From: Streptomyces yatensis
GTDB taxonomy: Bacteria > Actinomycetota > Actinomycetes > Streptomycetales > Streptomycetaceae
Assembly: GCF_018069625.1 (NCBI RefSeq)
Contig: NZ_CP072941.1
Coordinates: forward strand, 5,518,001-5,582,000
Direction of reading: 5' to 3'
DNA length: 64,000 nucleotides
The notes beneath the pieces were generated by a model. The model had not been told where the DNA came from, did not search any database, and was given only the letters and a program-made list of their open reading frames with translations. A program made the translations under genes and the position numbers. Shown in pieces: positions 49,037 through 57,541 of the stretch. Every line of letters begins with the position of its first letter. Position 1 is the first letter of the stretch.

Positions 49037-49960
49037 GTGAACGACACGGCACCCGTGACAATGTCGACACTGACGGCAGCCGAAGCTGAGCAAGCACATG
49101 GTGTTCAGGTACGTGACATTGCTCTGAATGGAACGGAAAACGCCGGAACGTCCGATCTGCCCACAGTGGACGATCCGGCAAAGGTGGCGCCCAAGGACGC
49201 ACGGGCGCTGACCAAGACGTTCCTGGATCGGCTGACCGAGCTGGAGGAGGGGACGCACGAGTACCAGTACGTGCGGAACACCCTCATCGAACTCAACCTG
49301 TCGCTGGTCCGGTACGCCGCCCGGCGGTTCCACAACCGCTCGGTGGAGATGGAGGACATCGTCCAGGTCGGCACCATCGGGTTGATCAAGGCGATCGACC
49401 GGTTCGACCTGAGTCGCGAGGTCGAGTTCACCACCTTCGCCGTTCCGTACATCGTCGGCGAGATCAAGCGTTTCTTCCGCGACACCAGCTGGGCGGTGCA
49501 TGTTCCCCGCCGTCTGCAGGAGTTGCGGATCGACCTCGCCAAGGCGAACGAGGAGTTGTTCCAGCGGCTGGACCGGTCGCCCACCACGGCCGAGCTCGCG
49601 GAGCATCTGCAGCTGAGCGAGGACGAGGTCGTCGACGGACTGGTGGCCAGCAACGGCTATCTCACCACCTCGCTGGACGCGCCCGCGGAGCAGGAGAGCG
49701 GGGCCACGCGGGTGACCACCTACGCGGACCGGTTCGGCGACGTCGACCCGGCGATGGAGGCCGTGGAGAATCTGCACGCGCTCAAGCCGCTGGTGGAAGA
49801 GCTCGGTGAGCGGGACCGCCGCATTCTGCAGCTGCGGTTCGGCGAGGAGCTGACCCAGTCGGAGATCGGCGCCGAACTCGGCGTCTCACAGATGCATGTC
49901 TCCCGGCTGCTCAGCCGCGCGCTGGGCCGGCTGCGGCGCGGAATGCTCGCCGAGGACTAG
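49037..49960 (+). CDS. SigB/SigF/SigG-family sigma factor
   Basis: A 307-residue alternative sigma factor of the group 3 type. After a 65-residue N-terminal extension, region 2 (MEDIVQVGTIGLIKAIDRFD, then FTTFAVPYIVGEIKRFFRD), region 3 and region 4 (LTQSEIGAELGVSQMHVSRL) are complete. Streptomyces have many such paralogues for stress and development, controlled by anti-sigma factors of the BldG-partner type. No anti-sigma gene is adjacent here. GTG 49037 follows GGGAG. I cannot say which named paralogue it is. Confidence 0.92.
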   Translation: MNDTAPVTMSTLTAAEAEQAHGVQVRDIALNGTENAGTSDLPTVDDPAKVAPKDARALTKTFLDRLTELEEGTHEYQYVRNTLIELNLSLVRYAARRFHNRSVEMEDIVQVGTIGLIKAIDRFDLSREVEFTTFAVPYIVGEIKRFFRDTSWAVHVPRRLQELRIDLAKANEELFQRLDRSPTTAELAEHLQLSEDEVVDGLVASNGYLTTSLDAPAEQESGATRVTTYADRFGDVDPAMEAVENLHALKPLVEELGERDRRILQLRFGEELTQSEIGAELGVSQMHVSRLLSRALGRLRRGMLAED

Positions 49961-50008
49961 GCACGCGGTGCTTGTCGCGTACTCCGCGTAGCGAATTCGG
50001 CTCGACCG

Positions 50009-50082
50009 CCGCACTGGCCTTTACAGCAGAATCCAGGAACAACAGCCGCACTGGCCTTTACAGCAGAACCCAGGCACAACAA
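50009..50082. repeat. 37-base direct repeat
   Basis: Two tandem copies start CCGCACTGGCCTTTACAGCA at 50009 and 50046, nearly identical, just after the sigma gene stop. Confidence 0.85.
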
Positions 50083-50099
50083 CAGAACAAAGGAAACAC

Positions 50100-50149
50100 A
50101 GACCGAAGGGGCCCGGCCGGAGATTTCTCCGGCCGGGCCCCTTCGGTCT
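50100..50149. terminator. Perfect 24-bp hairpin terminator
   Basis: Bases 50100-50123 are perfectly complementary to 50126-50149, beginning AGACCGAAGGGGCCC and ending in the reverse complement. It sits between the convergent sigma factor and hydrophobic-protein genes and should stop transcription both ways. Confidence 0.9.
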
Positions 50150-50183
50150 GCGCTGTCCCTGATTTAACCGCACCGTCTGCGGG

Positions 50184-50351
50184 CTACCAGCGGTACCACC
50201 GCCCACGTCGCCCACCGACCGTCGGCCGGACGATAAATCCGATCAGCCAGACGGCGAGCACAATGACCGCGATCCACCACAGAGCCTTCAAGGCGAATCC
50301 GGCGCCGAAGAGAAGCAGTGCGAGAAGAAGAACGACTAGCAGGGGGACCAT
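50184..50351 (-). CDS. Small hydrophobic protein
   Basis: A 55-residue protein, almost entirely two hydrophobic segments (MVPLLVVLLLALLLFGAGFA and IAVIVLAVWLIGFIV) with a short basic C-terminus ending RRGRWYRW. It resembles the small hydrophobic proteins often annotated in Streptomyces; function unknown. ATG 50351 has GAGGAGG upstream; the longer frame from 50402 lacks such a site. A stress-sigma-type promoter lies directly upstream. Confidence 0.82.
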   Translation of the reverse strand: MVPLLVVLLLALLLFGAGFALKALWWIAVIVLAVWLIGFIVRPTVGGRRGRWYRW

Positions 50352-50377
50352 AATTACCAACCTCCTCGACGCCGCGA

Positions 50378-50402
50378 GTACCCCGTCGGCTTTCCAGCAC
50401 AC
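50378..50402 (-). promoter_or_regulatory. SigB-type promoter for the small hydrophobic protein
   Basis: On the minus strand, GTGT (50399-50402), a 15-base spacer and GGGTAC (50378-50383) match the consensus GNNT-N14-16-GGGTAC exactly. Transcription would start about 20 bases before the ATG. The neighbouring gene encodes a sigma factor of the matching family. Confidence 0.55.
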
Positions 50403-50516
50403 CTCATCAATTCATGCTGTTTCGAACACCCCCGTTACCCCTGGTGGATGGGTGGCCTGGCGTCCCACGGTGAGCGGAGGCAGGCTGGAGGAGCAGAGGT
50501 CAGAGGGTGATACGTC

Positions 50517-50873
50517 ATGATCCAGCCAGCCGATATCCGTGAGTGGCGTGACCAGGATGTCGTCGATGAGCAGGGCCGCAAGATCGGGGTGCTCGAGGCG
50601 ATCTACGTGGCCACCGCCACCGATGAACCCGCCATGGCCACGGTCCGCACCGGACTGCCCACCCGCCACCGGCTGGTGTTCGTCCCGGTGGAGGACGCGG
50701 TGGTGGGGCCGGGCTATGTGAAGGTCTCCTACCCACGGGCGCTGGTGAAGAAGGCCCCTTCGCTCGGCATCGACGACGTGCTGCCCGCGGAGCAGGAGGG
50801 GGCGATCTTCCAGCACTACGGGAAGACGTACCAGTCGGGTCCGGGCGGCGGGCGGCAGCTCGCACGCCGCTGA
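50517..50873 (+). CDS. PRC-barrel domain protein
   Basis: A 118-residue protein. DVVDEQGRKIGVLEAIYVA is the typical first part of a PRC-barrel beta domain, followed by VFVPVEDAVVGPGYVKVSYP. PRC barrels act as small adaptor domains, for example in RNA processing and photosynthetic proteins; stand-alone copies in Streptomyces are often linked with stress genes. Start at ATG 50517. Gene order with small membrane proteins on both sides suggests a general stress cluster, which is inference. Confidence 0.85.
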   Translation: MIQPADIREWRDQDVVDEQGRKIGVLEAIYVATATDEPAMATVRTGLPTRHRLVFVPVEDAVVGPGYVKVSYPRALVKKAPSLGIDDVLPAEQEGAIFQHYGKTYQSGPGGGRQLARR

Positions 50874-50912
50874 TGGTCGAGGACGCTTGACGCGCGAGGA
50901 GAGGTGTCGGCC

Positions 50913-51083
50913 GTGGCGCTCTTCCTGTTCCTGGTGATCGTGGCCATCGTGCTCGGCCTCATCGGCTGGGTGGTGCACGGACTGGGCTATCTGCTGGTCA
51001 TCGGTGTGGTGGTGCTGGTGATCGACATCGTCCTGGGTCTGGTGCGGCTGGCGCGGAGGTCGCGGCGGCACCGGATCCGATGA
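50913..51083 (+). CDS. Small membrane protein (DUF6131-like)
   Basis: A 56-residue protein read directly from the sequence: VALFLFLVIVAIVLGLIGW, a short turn, a second hydrophobic segment and a basic tail (RLARRSRRHRIR). Two membrane helices are predicted. GTG 50913 follows AGGAGAGG; an in-frame GTG at 50904 is possible. Its stop overlaps the ATG of the GH8-like gene. Function unknown. Confidence 0.72.
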   Translation: MALFLFLVIVAIVLGLIGWVVHGLGYLLVIGVVVLVIDIVLGLVRLARRSRRHRIR

Positions 51084-52285
51084 CGGGACGCGAGGCGGCC
51101 GCCGTCCCGTTCGGCGCGCACTCCGTCCCCTACGCCCCCGGCACGCTCCGGCCCGTCGGCGACCCGGCGGCGGCCGACCGGCAGGTCCTGGAGCACTACC
51201 GGCGGTGGAAGGCGTCCTTCCTCCGGTCGGGCGATGAGGTGGGCGGCCGGGGGCGGTGCGCGGTGTTCACGCCCGACGCGGCACACCCCTTCGTCGCCGA
51301 GGCCCAGGGCTACGGACTGGTGATCACCGCGCTGATGGCGGGCGCCGACCCCGACGCCCACGCCCTCTTCGACGGCATCCTCCGGCATGTGCTGGCCCAC
51401 CCCTCCGTCAACCACCCCGAGCTGCACGCCGCCCAGCAGGACGCCGGTGGCCGGGACGTCGGGGGGCGGGACTCCGCGACCGACGGCGACCTCGACATCG
51501 CGTACGGACTGCTGCTCGCGGACCGGCAGTGGGGCGGCGGCCACGGTGACTACAAGGCGCTCGCACTGCGGCGGATCGACGCCGTCATGGAGTGCGAGGT
51601 GCACCCCGGCACCCGGCTGACCAAGCTCGGCGACTGGTCCTCGGGCCGCTTCGACGAGGTCTCCCGTACGTCGGACTGGATGCCGGACCACTTCCGGGCG
51701 TTCCGGGCGGCGACCGGCGATCCGCGGTGGGACGAGGTGCTGGACGCGCACCTGTCGTCGGCCGGTGCGCTGCGTGCCCGCCATGCCCCGGCCATCGGGC
51801 TGCTCCCCGACTTCGTCGTGGACACCACGTCCGGCGCTCCGAGGCCCGCGCCGGGGAAGGTGCTGGAGAGCCCGCATGACGGCGACTACCACTGGAACGC
51901 CTGCCGCGTCCCCTGGCGGCTCGGCGCCGACGCGGTGATCAGCGGCGACGAACGGAGCCGGGCCGCCGCGCGCGGGCTCAGCCGCTGGGCGAGGACGGCG
52001 ACGGGCGGTGACCCCGGGGAAATCCGGAGCGGATACCGGCTCGACGGCACGGCCTACGGGGGCCCGGGCTCGCCCGCCTTCTTCGCGCCCTTCGCGGTCG
52101 CCGCGATGACGGAGGGCGAGAGCGACGGTGACGGGGGCGAGGGGGAGGGCGAGGCCGCGCAGCGTTGGCTGGACGCGCTGTGGGCGCGGATGTGCGGCTC
52201 CCCGCCCGACCCGGCCCGCGCCTACGCGGCCGGGGTGCAACTCCAGTCGATGCTGGTGGTCAGCCAGAACTACTGGGTGCCGTAG
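51080..52285 (+). CDS. Glycoside hydrolase family 8-like protein without a signal peptide
   Basis: A 401-residue GH8-type (alpha/alpha)6-barrel enzyme. FVAEAQGYGLV contains the likely acid Glu74, and SATDGDLDIAYGLLLA is the GH8 signature with Asp135 and Asp137. GH8 enzymes cleave beta-1,4 glucans, chitosan or xylan and are normally exported, yet here no signal peptide is visible. The ATG at 51080 overlaps the previous stop, and no upstream in-frame signal is encoded. It may act inside the cell or leave by another route. The end overlaps the convergent prenyl-synthase-like gene by 26 bases. Confidence 0.85.
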   Translation: MTGREAAAVPFGAHSVPYAPGTLRPVGDPAAADRQVLEHYRRWKASFLRSGDEVGGRGRCAVFTPDAAHPFVAEAQGYGLVITALMAGADPDAHALFDGILRHVLAHPSVNHPELHAAQQDAGGRDVGGRDSATDGDLDIAYGLLLADRQWGGGHGDYKALALRRIDAVMECEVHPGTRLTKLGDWSSGRFDEVSRTSDWMPDHFRAFRAATGDPRWDEVLDAHLSSAGALRARHAPAIGLLPDFVVDTTSGAPRPAPGKVLESPHDGDYHWNACRVPWRLGADAVISGDERSRAAARGLSRWARTATGGDPGEIRSGYRLDGTAYGGPGSPAFFAPFAVAAMTEGESDGDGGEGEGEAAQRWLDALWARMCGSPPDPARAYAAGVQLQSMLVVSQNYWVP

Positions 52286-53315
52286 GGGCGCCCGGCCCGG
52301 GCGGCGGAACGGCGTCGGCCCGCCGCACCACCGTCTCGCAGAGCGATTCCAGGGCGGTCCTGGCCGGGCAGTCGGGGAGCGTCGCCAGGGCCGCGCGGGC
52401 GGCGTCGGCCTGACGGGCGATCTCCTCGCGGGCCCGGTCCAGGACCGGGTGGGTGCGCAGCCGCGCCACCGCCTCCGCGTACCCCGGCCGATCGGCGGGC
52501 CCGGTGAGCAGCTCGTACAGCTCCCGGTCCGTGAGATCCCCACGGTCCGCGAGATCCCCGCGGTCCGTACGATCCCCACGGCCCCCACGATCCGTGCGCT
52601 CCGCCGCCCCCGCCCGCTCCGTCAGCAGCAGCACAGGCAAGGTGGGGCGACGGGCGGTGAGGGTCGCCAGCTCGTCGGCGAGGTGGCTCGCCACGCCCAG
52701 CCGTTCGCCGTACCGCGCGAGGGCGTCTCCGGTGCTCGCGTCCGCCCCCGAGGCCAGCGCGCCCAGCCGTCCGGAGACGGCGGTCAGCGAGCCGGTCCGG
52801 CTCGCCAGCACCTCCAGATGGTGCTCGACGGGGTCGCGGTCGTCGCGCGGTCCGGTCGTCTCCAGGATCTGGCCGGTGACCTGCCGCCGGAACGCCTCGG
52901 CCTGTAGCCGTACGGCCCGCGGCCCCAGGTCGGCGAGGATGTGCGAGGCGCGGGCGAAGAGGAAGTCGCCGATGAGCACCGCCACCGTGTTGTCCCAGTT
53001 GGCGTCCGGGCGCGGGGCGCCGCGGCGTACGGTCGCCTCGTCCCGTACGCCGTCGTGGTAGTGCGTGGCCAGATGGGTCAGTTCGACGACGACGGCGGCG
53101 GGCACCACGCCCGGTGCGCCGGGGTCGCCGAACCGCGCCGCCAGCAGCACCAGCAGCGGCCGGAGCCGTTGCCCGGCCGTGCGGGTCAGCTCCCGCGCCG
53201 CCTCGGTGATGAACGGCACATCGCTCTTGGTGGCCTTCAACAGGCCCTCGTCGACCGCCGCCTGGGCGGCCCGGAGGCCGTCCGCCAGCGCGCGGTCCCG
53301 CACGGTCGGCTGCAT
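52260..53315 (-). CDS. Polyprenyl-synthase-like protein lacking the second aspartate motif
   Basis: A 351-residue relative of isoprenyl diphosphate synthases. ELTHLATHYHDGVRDEATVR corresponds to the first aspartate-rich motif (usual DDxxDxxxxRRG), but its first Asp is His. GERLGVASHLADELATLTAR stands where FQIxDDxxD should be, so the second motif is missing. An insertion of repeated GDRTDRGDLADRGDLTDREL (about 230-265) follows. Catalysis is doubtful; it may be a non-catalytic subunit or have changed function. It follows the GAF kinase gene after 49 bases, in line with the PAP2 gene. Confidence 0.8.
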   Translation of the reverse strand: MQPTVRDRALADGLRAAQAAVDEGLLKATKSDVPFITEAARELTRTAGQRLRPLLVLLAARFGDPGAPGVVPAAVVVELTHLATHYHDGVRDEATVRRGAPRPDANWDNTVAVLIGDFLFARASHILADLGPRAVRLQAEAFRRQVTGQILETTGPRDDRDPVEHHLEVLASRTGSLTAVSGRLGALASGADASTGDALARYGERLGVASHLADELATLTARRPTLPVLLLTERAGAAERTDRGGRGDRTDRGDLADRGDLTDRELYELLTGPADRPGYAEAVARLRTHPVLDRAREEIARQADAARAALATLPDCPARTALESLCETVVRRADAVPPPGPGAPTAPSSSG

Positions 53316-53364
53316 GGACAGAAATGTCTCATATGTCGTCGGTGGCCGGTCTCAGGAAGGCGGC

Positions 53365-55266
53365 TCAGGATTCCGGTGTGGCCGGGACCCTGGCCCGGAT
53401 GCGGCTTCCCTGCCCGGGGCGGCTGTCCACGTTCAGCGTGCCGCCCACCTCACGGGCCCGCTCCCGCATGGAGAGCAGCCCGAGATGGCCGGGGAAGGAG
53501 CCCTTGCAGTCGAAGCCCACGCCGTCGTCGGCGACGGTCAAGGTGACGGCGCCCGGTTCGTTGAGCAGATGGAGCCGTACGTTCCGGGCCTGCGAATGCT
53601 TGGCGATGTTGTGCAGCGACTCCTGGGCGATCCGGTACAGGGCGTGCTTGGCCTCCGGTGTGGTCTCCGGTTCGGCGTCGAGCTTGGCCTCGGTGGTGAT
53701 CCCGTACCGGGCCCGGAGCGCCTCGACATGCTGGGTGAGCGCGGCGACCAGGCCCTCGGTCTCCAGCGATTCGGGCCGCAGCCGGCACAGCAGGGTCCGG
53801 GTCTCGGCGATCGCGGCGTCCGCGAGCCGCCGTATGTACTCGATGGGCTCGGCGAGTTCGGCCAGTTCGGCGAGGTCCACCATCTCTCCGACGGCCTCGT
53901 GGCCGCGTGCCGGATCGACGAATACCGCCCCTTCTCCCGGGCTCCGCGTCTCGGCCCGTCCCACCGGCTCCGCGCTGTCGATGTCGCGTTCCAGCATTTC
54001 GCGGGCGGTACGGGCACCCAGTGCGATGCCGTAGAGCGCCTGCGAGACCGAGTCGTGCAGCTCGCGCGAGATGCGCTGCCGCTCCTCGCGGACGGACCTC
54101 TCCTGGGTGGCCCCCTGCTGCCGGTCGTTCTCCACCGCGCAGGACGCATGCCCCGCGATCACCTCCAGGAGGGTGATGTCCGCCTCGCCGGGGTCGCGGC
54201 CGGGCGGGAAGTGGCAGCACATCGCGCCGATCGCGGTGGATTCGCGCAGCAGCGGCCAGGCGGCCACCGCGCCCCGGGCCGGGCCGTCGCCGTCCGTGCC
54301 GGTACGGCCGCCGCCGTGGATGACGGGCGCGGCCCCGGCGATCGCCTCCAGCGCCGGTTTCCGGGACGGCGGGGTGTGGCCGTGGCCGCCGCCGACCAGG
54401 CGCAGGTTCGCCGACGGTCCGGGCTCCAGCAGATAGACGGTGCAGCTCGCGGCGCCGGTACGGGCCACCGCGCCCGCCGCCAGGGAGTCCAGGGTCCGCC
54501 GTACGCAGGGGCCGGAGGAACGGGCGAACCCCGAGGAACCGGACGAGCCCCAAAGGGAACCCGAGGGACCCGAGGCTCCCGCGATTCCCGACGCCCCCGC
54601 GAACCCCGAGGGCCCCGAAGATCCGGAAGACCCGGAAGACACGGAAGCCCCCGCGAATCCCGAAGGCTCCGGCGGGCCCGAGGAGCCCGCGGAACCGGCG
54701 GAGCCCGGTCCGGCGGCCGCGGAGGCCAGCCGCCGCAGATGTTCCCGGTGCCGGATCTGGGCGACGGCGTGGGCCGCGGGGGCCGCGAAGCGTCCCACGG
54801 TGCTCACATCGGCATGGCTGAGCCGCCGCCCGCCGCCGCGGTTCGCCACCTCGATCACCCCCACGGGGTGGCCGCGCACCAGCAGCGGCGCGTCCAGCAC
54901 CGAGGCCGGGACCGCGTGCCGGGGGTCCCGGCCGAGCCGGCGCGGCCGCCGTTCGTGGCTGGAGACCGTGGGCCGGCCGGCGCGGATCGCCTGGCGGGCG
55001 GGGGAGGAGCCGCCGGGCGTCAGCGGTCCGCTCGGCGCGGTCCACGGTGCGCCGTCGGTGGCTCGTATCGTCAGGACGTCGCCCGGCTCCAGCACCATCA
55101 CCCGGGCCATATCGGCGCCCAGGAGCTCACGCACCCGGCGGGCGATCAGCCGGAGCGTGGCGTCGGCGGTCTCGCCCGCCAGGATGTGTTGGGTGACCTC
55201 GGCGAGCGCGGTGGCGCTCCGCCGTCGCCGGGTCGGGGCCCATCGTGTACTGATCACGCCGACCAC
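53365..55266 (-). CDS. GAF-domain sensor histidine kinase with collagen-like linker
   Basis: A 633-residue cytoplasmic NarL-type kinase without membrane helices. Two GAF-like domains (about 25-175 and 258-400) are separated by a Gly-X-Y-rich tract of about 68 residues. The HisKA_3 helix EERQRISRELHDSVSQALYG has the phospho-acceptor histidine. The ATPase domain has YRIAQESLHNIAKHSQA and VADDGVGFD. Relatives such as DevS bind haem or other ligands in GAF; no clear haem ligand was assigned here. The start is uncertain: GTG 55266 has the best ribosome spacing, while GTG 55257 overlaps the regulator stop in the GTGA style. Confidence 0.9.
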   Translation of the reverse strand: MVGVISTRWAPTRRRRSATALAEVTQHILAGETADATLRLIARRVRELLGADMARVMVLEPGDVLTIRATDGAPWTAPSGPLTPGGSSPARQAIRAGRPTVSSHERRPRRLGRDPRHAVPASVLDAPLLVRGHPVGVIEVANRGGGRRLSHADVSTVGRFAAPAAHAVAQIRHREHLRRLASAAAGPGSAGSAGSSGPPEPSGFAGASVSSGSSGSSGPSGFAGASGIAGASGPSGSLWGSSGSSGFARSSGPCVRRTLDSLAAGAVARTGAASCTVYLLEPGPSANLRLVGGGHGHTPPSRKPALEAIAGAAPVIHGGGRTGTDGDGPARGAVAAWPLLRESTAIGAMCCHFPPGRDPGEADITLLEVIAGHASCAVENDRQQGATQERSVREERQRISRELHDSVSQALYGIALGARTAREMLERDIDSAEPVGRAETRSPGEGAVFVDPARGHEAVGEMVDLAELAELAEPIEYIRRLADAAIAETRTLLCRLRPESLETEGLVAALTQHVEALRARYGITTEAKLDAEPETTPEAKHALYRIAQESLHNIAKHSQARNVRLHLLNEPGAVTLTVADDGVGFDCKGSFPGHLGLLSMRERAREVGGTLNVDSRPGQGSRIRARVPATPES

Positions 55267-55943
55267 CACTGCTCCCTCGTCGTCGACTCCAGTGCTTCCG
55301 GAGGGGTGAGTTCACCCGCCGGTACCAGGCCGGACTGCACCGCGTAGACCGCCGCCTGGGTCCGGCTGTGCACCCCCAGCTTGGTCAGGATGTGGCTGAC
55401 ATAGGTCTTCACCGTCTGCTGGCCGATCCGCAGATCGTGGGCGATCTCCTTGTTGGCCTTGCCGCGGGCGAGCATGGTGAGGACCTCGGTCTCCCGCTCG
55501 GTGAGCTGCTCGGGGCCGCTCGGCTCCCTGACCTGGCCCATCAGCCGGGAGATCGCGGCCGGGGAGACATGGATCTGGCCCGCGGCCGCGGCCTTCACCG
55601 CGTTGCGGAGGTCGTCGGCCTCGGCGTTCTTCAGCAGGAAGCCGATGGCCCCCGCCCGGACCGCGCCCATGACCATGGCGTCGTCGAGGGAGCTGGTCAG
55701 CGCCACCACCTCGACCTCGGGGAGGTCCTGACGGATCTCGGCCGTGGCCGATACGCCGTCCATCACCGGCATCAGCAGATCCATCAGGACGACGTCGGGG
55801 CACAGTTCCCGGGCCAGCCGCACGGCTTCCCGGCCGTTGGTCGTCTCGCCCACCACCTTGATTTCGTTGTCGAGCCCAAGGATCATGCGTAGGCCCTGCC
55901 GGACCACCGCATGGTCGTCTGCGATCAGCACGCGAAGCGCCAC
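55254..55943 (-). CDS. NarL/LuxR-family response regulator
   Basis: A 229-residue regulator. The receiver has IADDHAVVR, the phosphorylated aspartate in VVLMDLLMP and the lysine of FLLKNAEA. The LuxR helix-turn-helix runs from LTERETEVLTMLARG to VKTYVSHILTKLG. GTG 55943 follows AGGTGA and lies 5 bases after the PAP2 stop. The gene overlaps the GAF kinase gene downstream, so the two form a cognate pair. The whole PAP2-regulator-kinase-prenyl synthase run looks like one operon. Confidence 0.92.
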   Translation of the reverse strand: MALRVLIADDHAVVRQGLRMILGLDNEIKVVGETTNGREAVRLARELCPDVVLMDLLMPVMDGVSATAEIRQDLPEVEVVALTSSLDDAMVMGAVRAGAIGFLLKNAEADDLRNAVKAAAAGQIHVSPAAISRLMGQVREPSGPEQLTERETEVLTMLARGKANKEIAHDLRIGQQTVKTYVSHILTKLGVHSRTQAAVYAVQSGLVPAGELTPPEALESTTREQWWSA

Positions 55944-55948
55944 TTGGT

Positions 55949-56641
55949 TCACCTGCCCATGGAGTACATCGCCGCACGAGCGGAGACGGACGCGGAAACG
56001 GTCGCGATCAGCGGTTCGAAGAGGGGGAGGACCAGCAGGACGAGGACGCCCGCCACCCACCCGCCCAGGACGTCACTCACCCAGTGGGTGCCCAGATAGA
56101 CGGTGGTCAGACCGACGCCGAGCGCCATCACACAGGCGATCAGCGCGCCCGTCCGCCGGAGGCGACCGGCGAGATAGGCCACGGTGCCCCAGACCACGAC
56201 GGCGTTGGCCGCGTGACCGGAGGGGAAGGCCATTCCGCCGTGGAAGAGCTCGGCGGATCCGGGGGTCTGGGCGTAGGAGGGGCCCACCCGCCCGGTGAGG
56301 ATTTTGACGGCGCCGACGCTCACATTGAGCAGCAGCAGCGCCACGGCCAGGACCAGCGGCGGGCGCGGGCTTCGGGTCCGCCCGCCGCGCCAGCAGGCCC
56401 AGGCCAGGGCGGCCAGGGCGGCGGGGCCGCGCTGGCCCGTGATGACGAAGGCGTCCAGCACCGGCCGGAGCTGCGGCCACTGTTTGTACGGCTTGAACAG
56501 GGCCACCTGCCAGTCGAGCCGGACGAGCTGCGAGCCGGTGAGGACGGCCGCGAGGACCGCCGCGTAACAGGCGGCGGCCACCAGGAAGGCGATCGTGTGT
56601 CCGCGGCTGAGCGGGCATCGGATCCGTCCAAGGACTCGCAT
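55949..56641 (-). CDS. PAP2-family membrane phosphatase
   Basis: A 230-residue PAP2/lipid phosphatase with about six membrane segments. All three motifs are present: KILTGRVGPSYA (KxxxxxxRP-like, with VGP), FPSGHAAN with its histidine, and GTHWVSDVLGG. Such enzymes dephosphorylate undecaprenyl pyrophosphate or phosphatidic acid at the membrane. ATG 56641 gives a short basic N-terminus before the first helix, but no ribosome site is visible there; longer starts at 56755 and 56821 also lack one. It heads the operon with the regulator, GAF kinase and prenyl-synthase-like gene. Confidence 0.87.
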   Translation of the reverse strand: MRVLGRIRCPLSRGHTIAFLVAAACYAAVLAAVLTGSQLVRLDWQVALFKPYKQWPQLRPVLDAFVITGQRGPAALAALAWACWRGGRTRSPRPPLVLAVALLLLNVSVGAVKILTGRVGPSYAQTPGSAELFHGGMAFPSGHAANAVVVWGTVAYLAGRLRRTGALIACVMALGVGLTTVYLGTHWVSDVLGGWVAGVLVLLVLPLFEPLIATVSASVSARAAMYSMGR

Positions 56642-56854
56642 GGGGAGGAAACCCGTCTCGGTATGCCCGCGATTCCATCCGAAGGGGGACTTTCTGCCCC
56701 ATTCGGCCCTCAGTGCGCCCGGCCCGGGTGGTCCGCCCCCTTCGTACCGGCCCATACGAGGGAGAGCCCGTGAGGACCCCGTACGGCGGAAGCGAACGGC
56801 CCCCGCGCCGGAGGGGGCCATGGCCGTACCCGGAGGGGCTCCGGGGTCAGCCCG

Positions 56855-57541
56855 TCACTCCTCCGGTTCCGGCTGCGCGGGCTTGAAACCGAATTCGGCG
56901 GCCCTCGCGACCGCCTCCAGCTGTGAGCGCGCGTCCAGCTTCTCCAGGATCCTGCGGACATGGGTGCGCACGGTGGCGTAGCTGATGCTCAGCCGCTCCG
57001 CGACGGCCCGGTTGTCCAGGCCCTGGCTCATCAGGGTCAGGATCTCCTGCTCACGCGGGGTCATGCTGTCCAGGCGCTCGGTCTGCTCGGCGGTGGACCG
57101 CGCGTCCTCGCGGTGCCGTGCCAGCACCTCCACCAGGGTGCTGGCCGGGATGAGGGTCTCGCCCTCGGCGGCCGAGCGGATGGCGGCCGCGATCTCGTCG
57201 CCGCTCGCCGACTTCAGCAGATAGCCGCAGGCGCCCGCCTCCACCGCGGCCAGCAGCGCCGAGTCGCTGGCGTCGGCGCTGAGGATCACGATGGCGACGG
57301 AGGGGTCATGGGCCCGGATGCCGGCCGCCGCGTCGGCCCCGGTGCCGTCGGGCAGCCGGAAGTCGACCAGGGCGACATCGGGCTTCAGCTCCTTGGCCAT
57401 GGGGACGGTCTCGGCGACCGAGTCCGCCCAGCCGACCACCGTCAGATCCGAGTACTCGGCCAGCAGGGCCCACAGCCCCTCGGCCACCACCCGGTGGTCC
57501 TCGACGATCAGCACCTTCGTCAGTTCGGGAGGTGCGGTCAC
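56855..57541 (-). CDS. NarL/LuxR-family response regulator
   Basis: A 228-residue regulator with receiver motifs IVEDHRVVAEG, phosphorylated aspartate in VALVDFRLPDG and lysine in YLLKSASG. The LuxR domain is MTPREQEILTLMSQG to VRTHVRRILEKLD. GTG 57541 overlaps the stop of the PAS kinase gene. The frame remains open far upstream antisense to nothing useful and in a shadow frame of the kinase, which is rejected. It is the cognate partner of the receiver-PAS kinase upstream. Confidence 0.92.
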   Translation of the reverse strand: MTAPPELTKVLIVEDHRVVAEGLWALLAEYSDLTVVGWADSVAETVPMAKELKPDVALVDFRLPDGTGADAAAGIRAHDPSVAIVILSADASDSALLAAVEAGACGYLLKSASGDEIAAAIRSAAEGETLIPASTLVEVLARHREDARSTAEQTERLDSMTPREQEILTLMSQGLDNRAVAERLSISYATVRTHVRRILEKLDARSQLEAVARAAEFGFKPAQPEPEE

